From CAYJPV01 sp964396055 (lineage in GTDB: Bacteria > Acidobacteriota > Vicinamibacteria > Vicinamibacterales > JAKQTR01): a DNA stretch of 8,739 bases. Where the stretch lies: positions 1 to 8,739 of the forward strand of contig CAYNDV010000175.1 of assembly GCA_964396055.1 (NCBI GenBank). The letters are read 5' to 3'. Numbering within the stretch: position 1 is the stretch's first letter; each line of letters opens with the position of its first letter. The notes below the pieces were generated by a model, which was not told the DNA's origin, ran no database searches, and saw only the letters and a list, made by a program, of their open reading frames with translations. Below are positions 1 to 5,005 of this stretch, in pieces. The translations under genes were made by a program, and so were the position numbers.

Positions 1-631
1 CGCCGCGCAGCGGCACCGGTTCGGGCGCGGCGCCGACGGGCCGCTTGGATGGCGGCGGGGGAGGCGGGTCGTACACGGCGCGCGGCGTGTCTCCGCCCGT
101 GCGCGACGTGGCGCCGCCCGTCGCCGCAGCCGGTTCGTCGGCGGTGCCGCCCGCCCGCACCGTCACCGTGGAGACGACGTTGCCCGCGGCGGCGGCGATG
201 GTCCGCACGGCCTCCAGTTCATCGGCGGAACGGACGGTGCCCGCGAGCACGACCCGGCTGCCCAAACGCTTGATGCTGACGGCCGGGTACGGCTGCAGCA
301 GTTCGGTGAGGTCCGCCATGAGCTTCGCGAACTCGCGCGACACGACCTCGATGGCCACCTCGTCGCGCTTGACGTTGCGCTGGTCCCAGACCGTGAGGCT
401 GGTGAAGCCCTCGCCGCTGGCGATGAGCATGACCTCCCGCCGGCCGGACACGACGCGGAAGTCGCAGACGGCGGGATTGGCGATGGCGATGTCGCCGACC
501 GCGTACCCGGGCTTGAAGGTGCGCTGCTCGCCGACCACCAGCCGTTCGGTGCGCGTCTGGCCCGCCACCGCTGCCGCGCAGGCGAGCAGGAGCGCCCCCG
601 CCAGCAGTCCACGCGTCACGTGATGTCGCAT
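1..631 (-). CDS. cpaC: Tad pilus secretin CpaC/RcpA, N-terminal part (runs off left edge)
   Basis: The N-terminal 210 codons of the outer-membrane secretin of a Tad/Flp pilus are visible; there is no stop before the window edge. Residues 1-24 form a signal peptide (RGLLAGALLLACAAAVAG), so the protein is exported. Residues about 28-100 (LVVGEQRTFKPGYAVGDIAI, ending in VWDQRNVKRDEVAIEVV) match the pilus-formation N-terminal domain of CpaC-type secretins. Residues about 101-163 look like a BON domain (LTELLQPYPAVSIKRL, VVLAGTVRSADELEAV). Residues about 165-208 are a Gly/Ala/Pro-rich linker with a run of six prolines. The secretin pore domain must lie off-window. The ATG at 631 is preceded by a purine-rich ribosome site (GGGAGGGGGG, 633-642). 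It lies 49 nt downstream of cpaB, the usual order. LLAC at residues 15-18 could also be read as a lipobox. Family identity is secure; the exact subfamily is inferred from context. Confidence 0.88.
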   Translation of the reverse strand, partial: MRHHVTRGLLAGALLLACAAAVAGQTRTERLVVGEQRTFKPGYAVGDIAIANPAVCDFRVVSGRREVMLIASGEGFTSLTVWDQRNVKRDEVAIEVVSREFAKLMADLTELLQPYPAVSIKRLGSRVVLAGTVRSADELEAVRTIAAAAGNVVSTVTVRAGGTADEPAAATGGATSRTGGDTPRAVYDPPPPPPSKRPVGAAPEPVPLRG

Positions 632-643
632 GCCCCCCTCCCG

Positions 644-670
644 GGCCAGCGGCCGCCGCGGCCGCCGGCC
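644..670 (-). other. Strong hairpin in the cpaB-cpaC gap
   Basis: Bases 644-647 (GGCC) pair with 667-670, and after one mismatch 649-655 (GCGGCCG) pair with 659-665 around a 3-nt loop. In the mRNA the stem sits between the cpaB stop and the cpaC ribosome site. No U-tract follows, so it is not a convincing terminator. It may affect mRNA stability or cpaC translation. Part of the pairing is expected by chance in GC-rich DNA. Confidence 0.45.
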
Positions 671-680
671 GTGCCCTCGG

Positions 681-1520
681 TCAGCGCCCGGTGCCCCGCA
701 TCTCGCGCCACACGGGCTGCGCCCGCGGCTTGAGCGGCATCGGGATCTTCAGGAACGAGTTCTCGTCGAGGCGCGGGATCTCCACCGGGGTCGAGTCCAC
801 GCCGGAGCGGAGGCTGAGCGTCAGCGCGCCGATCTGCTGCGCGAGCACGACCTCCTGCACCTGGACCGGCGTCAGCAGCAGCGTCACGCTCGTGACCGAG
901 ACGATGGCCCCGGCGCCCTGCGGCTGATCCTCCTCCGCGCCGCCGCCGAGGGGCGCGGCGGGCGTCGTGGCGGGATCGCCGCCGACCGCGACGATCTGCA
1001 CGTTCTGGGCGATCGTGATCGCCTCGGTCCGCTCCTGGGCATACGTGATCTGGCCGCCCTGGGTGCCGCTGGGCACGCCGTACTCGAAGGTGCCGATGAG
1101 ATCGACGAAGTTGCCCGGCCGCAGCTGGCCGCCGACGCCCGTCACGTCGTTGACCGCCACCGCGATCGCCCGCATGCCGCGCGGCACGTTGAAGGCCAGC
1201 GACTCGCGCCCGCCGGCCAGCAGGCCCTGGCCCGTCACCTGCGTCCCGCGCGGCATCGGCACCGCCACCACGCGGCCGACGACCTCGCCCGCCTTGCCGA
1301 TGGCGCCGGGCTGCAGGTACTTGCGCGGCACCTGGATCGTCTGGATCATCCGCTCGTCGAGGGGCGTGTTCTCGAGCACGTCCCGCGTCGTGACGACCAC
1401 GTCCTGGAGCGCCGACTGCTGCAGCAGTTCTTTCTCGCGGGCGTTCAGGTACAGCATGATGGCGATGACGGCGAACACGCCTGCCGCCAGCGAAACCAGC
1501 AATCCCATTCGACCTTTCAT
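681..1520 (-). CDS. cpaB: Tad pilus assembly protein CpaB/RcpC (SAF domain)
   Basis: A 279-residue periplasmic Tad/Flp pilus assembly protein. Residues 7-25 (LLVSLAAGVFAVIAIMLYL) form an uncleaved N-terminal membrane anchor. Residues about 40-102 (DVVVTTRDVLENTPLDERMI, VVAVPMPRGTQVTGQGLL) form a SAF domain. The region RGMRAIAVAVNDVTGVGGQL followed by RPGNFVDLIGTF (115-145) is the signature of the RcpC/CpaB family. In that family the protein is thought to work with the secretin at the outer membrane or peptidoglycan. An insertion rich in Gly, Ala and Pro (about 184-205) separates the two parts of the C-terminal domain. The ATG at 1520 has GGAG six bases upstream. It lies 24 nt after the second TadE-like gene and 49 nt before cpaC, so co-transcription is likely. 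Length is normal for the family. Confidence 0.92.
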   Translation of the reverse strand: MKGRMGLLVSLAAGVFAVIAIMLYLNAREKELLQQSALQDVVVTTRDVLENTPLDERMIQTIQVPRKYLQPGAIGKAGEVVGRVVAVPMPRGTQVTGQGLLAGGRESLAFNVPRGMRAIAVAVNDVTGVGGQLRPGNFVDLIGTFEYGVPSGTQGGQITYAQERTEAITIAQNVQIVAVGGDPATTPAAPLGGGAEEDQPQGAGAIVSVTSVTLLLTPVQVQEVVLAQQIGALTLSLRSGVDSTPVEIPRLDENSFLKIPMPLKPRAQPVWREMRGTGR

Positions 1521-1544
1521 GGTGTGCTCCAGCGTCCGTGGCGA

Positions 1545-2096
1545 TCAGCGCTTGCCTCCGCCCGTCCGGTCCTGCGCCTTCTGCTTGGCCGTGTCGAGGA
1601 CGCTCAGCCCCCCGAGCACCTGCGACCACAGCGACGAGAAATCCGCCAGCCCCTCGAGGCCGGCGGCGACATCGGGCTTGGTGCCACGCCCGAGCTTGAT
1701 GCGTTTGTAGCCTCCCGGACGCCCGTGCGTCGTCCGGATCCGCAGGTCGTCCCGCGTGAGGCCGTACATCTTGAAGTACCCGACCACCGGCACGTATTCG
1801 TCGGGCCCCTCGAACTTCTGCGTCCACCGCGTCTCGTACTTCACCGTGGGCTTGTTGTCCGGGTACGCCACGTGGTTGAACAGGCGCGAGTGGGCGCGCG
1901 TGGCCAGCTGGTAGCTGTGCTGGTCGATCAGGAATACCTGCAGGACGATGCACAGGATCAGCACCAGGCCCCAGGTCATGAGGACGGTCTCGGTGATGGC
2001 CTGCCCCCGCGCCGAGCGCCAGCGGGGCGGCGGCGCCCCGCCCGGCCCGGGCGTCAGTGCAGCACCGGCCGGTTCTTGCGCTTCAGCGCGTCCCAT
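1545..2096 (-). CDS. TadE-like pseudopilin, second copy
   Basis: A 183-residue protein with a TadE-type N-terminus after a Pro/Ala-rich leader. The prepilin-like site is G31|Q32-A-I-T-E36, followed by a hydrophobic helix (about 37-58, VLMTWGLVLILCIVLQVFLI) and then DQHSYQLATRAHSRLFNHVA, where TadE proteins have the stretch that follows the helix. The remaining ~110 residues are polar, aromatic-rich, and not recognised. The reading frame is open far upstream inside the preceding gene, so the start is a choice. ATG 2096 has GGAG six bases upstream and gives a 43-nt overlap with the TadG-like gene. A CTG at 2057 overlapping that gene's stop is the alternative. ATG 1979 would remove the cleavage site and half of the helix and is unlikely. 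In Tad systems such proteins are minor pilins processed by TadV/CpaA. The role is inferred from position and N-terminus. Confidence 0.78.
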   Translation of the reverse strand: MGRAEAQEPAGAALTPGPGGAPPPRWRSARGQAITETVLMTWGLVLILCIVLQVFLIDQHSYQLATRAHSRLFNHVAYPDNKPTVKYETRWTQKFEGPDEYVPVVGYFKMYGLTRDDLRIRTTHGRPGGYKRIKLGRGTKPDVAAGLEGLADFSSLWSQVLGGLSVLDTAKQKAQDRTGGGKR

Positions 2097-2965
2097 ATGG
2101 CACTCCGCAGCTCCCGCACCGGGATGAACTTGGCGACGTACTTCGCCTTCGCTTCCTTGACGTTGCCGCCCACGGGCTTGGCCGCCGCCACGGCGGTCAT
2201 CGACGGGACGATGCGCCCGCCGAAGAACGAGTCGAAAACGCGCGCGCGCGTCGCCGGCGCCTTCACCACCCACACGAAGGCGATCGGGTTGCCCGGCGCC
2301 TTCTCGAACCACAGGCCGAAGACCGCCGACTGCTTCACCGGCAGGGGCGTCAGGCAGATCCAGTTCGCCCGCTTGCGGGCCGGCGACAGGGCCGGATACT
2401 GGGGCCGGGTCCCGTCGGGCACTTCGCGCAGATCCACCAGCTTGCCCTGGGGCCGCGGGCTTGCGAACCCGTAGGCCGCGTCGGTCTCGCCCATCTGGAT
2501 CTGCGACTCCTCGCCCGGGAAGAGGTCCATGACGTTGTACTTCGTCACGCGCTCGGCCTGCGCCCGCGCGCGTTTGCCGTACCCGATGTTGACGAAGTTG
2601 ATGATCGTGCCCGTGACGCCGCGCACCGTGCTGTACCCGGCCACGCCCAGGACGCTGGCGGGGCACGGCGTGACCGTGAAGCCCACCGTGGCCTGCGTCA
2701 GGGTGCCCCAGGCCTTCTGGATGGTGCCGTTCAGGTCGGCGATGGTGTTCATGCCCCGCGCCATCTCGGTGGCTCCGGTGAAGGCGCCGGCGTCGGCGGC
2801 AATCTGCACGAACACGCGCCGGTTCACCGCCTGGCCGACGTTGATGACGACGCCGGTCAGGACGAACAGGGCGAAGAGCAGCGTGACGACGAACGGGAAC
2901 GTCTGCCCCCGCTCGCCGTCGCGCCGTGGACCGACGGGCCGACTGCCCCGATCAGCGCCGGGCAT
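2054..2965 (-). CDS. TadG-like pilus assembly protein
   Basis: A 303-residue protein whose first ~75 residues match the TadE/G-like N-terminal family: ERGQTFPFVVTLL, a membrane helix at about 22-43, then NRRVFVQIAADAGAFTGATE (48-67), corresponding to the typical R-x-x-Q-x-AADAAALAGA motif. The candidate cleavage site is G20|Q21, but position +5 is Phe instead of Glu, as is common in TadG proteins, so processing is doubtful. The extracytoplasmic part has two cysteines (101 and 204) that could form a disulphide. No von Willebrand A domain with a MIDAS motif is seen, and the protein is shorter than the large vWA-bearing TadG proteins. The ATG at 2965 has GAGGAGG just upstream. The gene overlaps the upstream TadE-like gene by 14 nt, which suggests translational coupling. 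TadG is thought to link the pilus base to the envelope; that role is transferred from the family. Confidence 0.83.
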   Translation of the reverse strand: MPGADRGSRPVGPRRDGERGQTFPFVVTLLFALFVLTGVVINVGQAVNRRVFVQIAADAGAFTGATEMARGMNTIADLNGTIQKAWGTLTQATVGFTVTPCPASVLGVAGYSTVRGVTGTIINFVNIGYGKRARAQAERVTKYNVMDLFPGEESQIQMGETDAAYGFASPRPQGKLVDLREVPDGTRPQYPALSPARKRANWICLTPLPVKQSAVFGLWFEKAPGNPIAFVWVVKAPATRARVFDSFFGGRIVPSMTAVAAAKPVGGNVKEAKAKYVAKFIPVRELRSAIWDALKRKNRPVLH

Positions 2966-3389
2966 TGTCCCCCTCCTCGGGGATGTTCGGCTGAGTGTAC
3001 ATCGGCGCCTCGGACTTCACGATCGCCCGGCCGCCGGGCCCGCTCAGCGGGTACCCGAACGGCGAGTGCACCTGGACCGTGAACGTATCCCGCCCGGGCA
3101 CCGCCAGCATGAGCCGCGAGCCCGCGGGCAGCATGCCGGTGACCGTCCGCGCCGCCTGGTAGGCGCGCGGAGCCTCTCCCAGCCCGCCGTACACCGAGAC
3201 GCGGGCGCCCTGGAACGCGGCGAGGTTGCACACGTGCCGCGTCACCGCCAGGAACGAGAGGTGGATGAGGCCGAGGATGATCATCATCAGCAACGACAGC
3301 GCGATGATGGTCTCGACCAGCGACTGGCCGGAGGTGCCGCGCGCCCGGCGCACGAACACCTCCCTCGGCCGCGTGAGTGGCGACGTCAT
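2952..3389 (-). CDS. TadE-like minor pseudopilin
   Basis: A 145-residue TadE-family protein. A basic leader (VFVRRARGTS) ends in the prepilin-type site G21|Q22-S-L-V-E26, with Glu at +5. A hydrophobic helix follows (about 24-48, LVETIIALSLLMMIILGLIH), then RHVCNLAAFQGARVSVYGG (51-69), which matches the conserved NAAREGAR-like stretch after the TadE helix. The remaining ~75 residues form a small extracytoplasmic domain. TadE proteins are processed by the Tad prepilin peptidase and act as minor pilins needed for Flp assembly. The start is taken at ATG 3389, 14 nt after the upstream pilin. An in-frame GTG at 3404 overlapping the pilin stop is possible, and the ribosome site is weak for both. The 3' end overlaps the TadG-like gene by 14 nt. 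Confidence 0.85.
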   Translation of the reverse strand: MTSPLTRPREVFVRRARGTSGQSLVETIIALSLLMMIILGLIHLSFLAVTRHVCNLAAFQGARVSVYGGLGEAPRAYQAARTVTGMLPAGSRLMLAVPGRDTFTVQVHSPFGYPLSGPGGRAIVKSEAPMYTQPNIPEEGDNARR

Positions 3390-3403
3390 GAGCGCCTGCG
3401 GCA

Positions 3404-3616
3404 CTAGCCGCCCTTGGCCCCCTTGTTGACCTCGCCCGAGAGCGTCTTGATGGCGTTGGTCAGTTCCGTCCGGAAGATCCCCATGATCACCAGGATGATG
3501 GCCACCACCATCCCCGCGATCACGAGGTACTCGCTGCTCGTCTGGCCGGCTTCGTTGCGGAGCCGGTTCTTCAGACGCCAGCCGAGGGTCTGCGCACGCA
3601 CGATCACACCGAGCAT
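3404..3616 (-). CDS. flp: Flp-type major pilin candidate (70 aa)
   Basis: A 70-residue class IVb/Flp prepilin. A 24-residue leader with basic residues (WRLKNRLRNEAG) ends in G24|Q25-T-S-S-E29-Y30, carrying the Glu-Tyr pair at +5/+6 that marks Flp pilins. A hydrophobic helix (31-48, LVIAGMVVAIILVIMGIF) and a short polar tail (ELTNAIKTLSGEVNKGAKGG) follow, for a mature length of 46 residues. An upstream in-frame ATG at 3652 would add 12 residues, but ATG 3616 is preferred because GGAGG lies seven bases before it. The gene follows a 96-nt gap with hairpins after the other small pilin. Of the three Flp-like segments here, this one has the most normal polar tail and the best ribosome site, so it is the likeliest main shaft subunit. 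That ranking is an inference. Confidence 0.88.
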   Translation of the reverse strand: MLGVIVRAQTLGWRLKNRLRNEAGQTSSEYLVIAGMVVAIILVIMGIFRTELTNAIKTLSGEVNKGAKGG

Positions 3617-3633
3617 CGCGTGTCCTCCCTTCC

Positions 3634-3650
3634 GCGGGCCGTGGGCCCGC
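3634..3650 (-). other. Hairpin just before the ribosome site of the 70-aa pilin
   Basis: A perfect 7-bp stem (GCGGGCC / GGCCCGC) closes a 3-nt loop. On the mRNA it ends 5 nt before the GGAGG ribosome site of the pilin starting at 3616. No U-tract follows, so a role in mRNA processing or protection of the downstream pilin message is more likely than termination. This is inference; stems of this kind also arise by chance at this GC content. Confidence 0.5.
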
Positions 3651-3671
3651 ATCCCGCCACCAGCCGGCGGC

Positions 3672-3710
3672 GGGTGCCGCCGGCGCCGTCCGGCCCCGCG
3701 GCCGGCACCC
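3672..3710 (-). other. Hairpin just after the 66-aa pilin stop
   Basis: Bases 3672-3679 (GGGTGCCG) pair with 3703-3710 (CGGCACCC). The enclosed 23 nt can form a further small GC stem. It begins 3 nt after the stop codon of the pilin ending at 3713. With no U-run it looks like a 3'-end stabilising or attenuating stem, not a full terminator. Confidence 0.45.
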
Positions 3711-3712
3711 CG

Positions 3713-3913
3713 TCACGGGCTGGTGAAGTGCAGCACCAGCCGCTTGAACAGCCGGATGTAGGCGGCCACGACCGGCGTGATGAACGCCGCCATGCACACC
3801 ACCACCGTGGCCACCATCACCCCGAGCACCGTGAGGTACTCGCTCAGGACCTGTCCCTCTTCGCGGGCCCACCGCGCCCGCCAGCCCCCGTCGCCTCGCG
3901 CGCGCTTGTCCAT
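3713..3913 (-). CDS. Second Flp-like pilin (66 aa)
   Basis: A 66-residue Flp-type prepilin. A charged leader (RARWAREEG) ends in G20|Q21-V-L-S-E25-Y26, giving Glu-Tyr at +5/+6. A long hydrophobic stretch (27-48, LTVLGVMVATVVVCMAAFIT) is followed by a tail that is still largely hydrophobic and basic (AAYIRLFKRLVLHFTSP). The mature form would be 46 residues, as for the neighbouring 70-aa pilin, yet the tails differ: this one has four basic residues and a C-terminal Pro where the neighbour is polar. It may be a minor pilin or a membrane-held subunit and not the shaft. The ATG at 3913 lies 4 nt after the stop of the phosphatase-pilin gene. Its ribosome site (GAGG two bases before the ATG) is too close to be ideal, so translation may depend on coupling to the upstream gene. 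Confidence 0.8.
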   Translation of the reverse strand: MDKRARGDGGWRARWAREEGQVLSEYLTVLGVMVATVVVCMAAFITPVVAAYIRLFKRLVLHFTSP

Positions 3914-3917
3914 GGCC

Positions 3918-4859
3918 TCACACCGACGGGAACGAGACTTCGTGCATCACGTTCAACACGAACACCCGGAAAGCGGCCAGCAGGACCCGGGAGATCACCA
4001 GGCCGAGCGCCACCAGCACCCCCGCCGTCACCACGTACTCGGACACCGTCTGGCCCGACTCGTCGGCCAGCCGCGACGCCGGCCTCCGCCCGCCGGCGGC
4101 CCGCGCCGACGGCCGCACCAGCACCACCGTGACGTTGTCGGGGCCGCCCGCCTCGTTGGCTTCATCCACCAGGCGTCCCGCGGCCGCGTCGAGGTTGTCG
4201 CAGCCCTCGCCGAGGACGCGTGCGATCCCGTCGTGGCCCAGCGGCCCGTGCAGCCCGTCGCTGCAGAGCAGCAGCACGTCCTCGTCCTGCAGCGCGATGC
4301 GGCCCACCGTGACGTCGAGGGCCGCCGCCGCGCCCAGGGCCCGCGTCAGCATGTGGCGCATTTCATGGCGTTCGATCGACGCCGGCTCCGCGCCTGCCCG
4401 GATCATCGACGCCGCCCACGAATCGTCCTCGGACACCTGGCGCAGTGCACCCTCGCGCCACAGGTACAGCCGGCTGTCGCCCACGTTGACGAAGACCGCC
4501 TCGGCGCCCCCGGTCATCACCGCGATGCACGTCGAGCCCATCCCGTCCAGTTCGGGGTGCCGCTGGGCGTGGTACCGGATCTGGTGGTTGGCCAGCTGAA
4601 CCGCGCTCTTCAGCTGGTTGCCCTCGAAGGTCAGGTTGGTATTGAAACCGTAGGGCCAGGTGATGCCGGAGTCCTGCTTCGACGTCCGGATGAACTCGGT
4701 GATCGTCTCGGTGGCAATGCGCGACGCGACTTCGCCGCCCTCGTGCCCGCCCATCCCGTCCGCCACAGCGAACAGGGACAGATCCGGCTCGAGGATATGG
4801 GCATCCTCATTGCCTGTCCGGACGCGGCCCGGATGGGTCCGGGCAACCGCAAAGGCCAC
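3918..4859 (-). CDS. PP2C Ser/Thr phosphatase fused to a Flp-type pilin
   Basis: A 313-residue chimaera. Residues 1-249 form a full bacterial PP2C (PPM) phosphatase: R14-T-G-N-E-D19-A, VADGMGGHEGGEVAS (D34, G35), GMGSTCIA (106-113), VNVGDSRLYL (D128), MLTRALG, VLLLCSDGL (D201) and GGPDNVTVVLV (D241). All the metal-binding acidic residues expected for the family are present. After a 16-residue Arg/Ala-rich linker the same frame continues into a Flp pilin: ADESG269|Q270-T-V-S-E274-Y275, then a hydrophobic helix (276-304), for a 44-residue mature form. The GTG at 4859 has GAGG six bases upstream. It is the first gene after the sigma-54 promoter candidate and lies 4 nt from the next pilin. Inference: the phosphatase faces the cytoplasm and is tethered by the uncleaved pilin or freed by prepilin peptidase. 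An internal GTG (4118 or 4124) could also yield a separate 66-68-residue pilin, but no ribosome site supports it. Confidence 0.87.
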   Translation of the reverse strand: MAFAVARTHPGRVRTGNEDAHILEPDLSLFAVADGMGGHEGGEVASRIATETITEFIRTSKQDSGITWPYGFNTNLTFEGNQLKSAVQLANHQIRYHAQRHPELDGMGSTCIAVMTGGAEAVFVNVGDSRLYLWREGALRQVSEDDSWAASMIRAGAEPASIERHEMRHMLTRALGAAAALDVTVGRIALQDEDVLLLCSDGLHGPLGHDGIARVLGEGCDNLDAAAGRLVDEANEAGGPDNVTVVLVRPSARAAGGRRPASRLADESGQTVSEYVVTAGVLVALGLVISRVLLAAFRVFVLNVMHEVSFPSV

Positions 4860-4920
4860 AGTCCACCTCGAAGCGGCAGGATGACTGAAGGGGGCCAGCC
4901 CGAGGAATCACTAAAACGTA

Positions 4921-4936
4921 ACCAATTGCCGTGCCA
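4921..4936 (-). promoter_or_regulatory. Sigma-54 (-24/-12) promoter of the pilus operon
   Basis: On the minus strand the sequence TGGCACGGCAATTGGT matches the sigma-54 consensus TGGCAC-N5-TTGCW at all but one position (TTGGT in the -12 element). Predicted transcription start is near 4910, giving a leader of about 50 nt before the GTG at 4859. An NtrC-type activator with GAFTGA is encoded just upstream on the same strand, which supports the call. Confidence 0.68.
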
Positions 4937-4965
4937 GCATACGGGCAAGTCACGTCCAAGGTCAA
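4936..4965 (-). promoter_or_regulatory. Possible overlapping sigma-70 promoter of the pilus operon
   Basis: On the minus strand TTGACC (4965-4960) lies 18 bp before TATGCT (4941-4936), whose last base is the first base of the -24 element. Matches are 5/6 and 4/6. If real, basal sigma-70 transcription and sigma-54 transcription would compete for the same DNA. The evidence is weaker than for the sigma-54 element. Confidence 0.35.
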
Positions 4966-4995
4966 GGCTTCTAACTGGCTGTTAATACGCCACTT

Positions 4996-5005
4996 GTGAC
5001 GTCAC
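4996..5005. promoter_or_regulatory. Palindrome GTGACGTCAC, candidate activator site
   Basis: A perfect 10-bp inverted repeat centred about 90 bp upstream of the predicted sigma-54 start, inside the distance range usual for NtrC-type activators. It overlaps the stop codon of the kinase gene. A related half, GTCACGTCC, occurs at 4949-4957. Binding by the neighbouring regulator is inference. Confidence 0.35.

Noticed and set aside
163..612. A 149-codon minus-strand frame within the cpaC region
   Set aside because: It is out of frame with the secretin, whose own frame shows signal peptide, N-terminal domain and BON-like region; this one is Ser/Arg/Pro-rich noise.
630..2474. A 614-codon open frame on the plus strand and several other long plus-strand frames across 45-7906
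   Set aside because: They lie opposite well-supported minus-strand genes, have low-complexity Arg/Pro/Ala/His-rich translations and match no family. Long antisense frames are expected at this GC content.
2097..2666. Upstream extension of the second TadE-like frame to 2666
   Set aside because: The extension lies in another frame of the TadG-like gene, reads as low-complexity Arg/Gly sequence, and would place a large unrelated region before the prepilin site.
4060..4130. The phosphatase-pilin fusion as a sequencing or assembly error
   Set aside because: Both parts are in the same frame with intact motifs and a plausible linker, and no homopolymer near the junction suggests an indel. It remains a point to verify, so it is listed as a finding.
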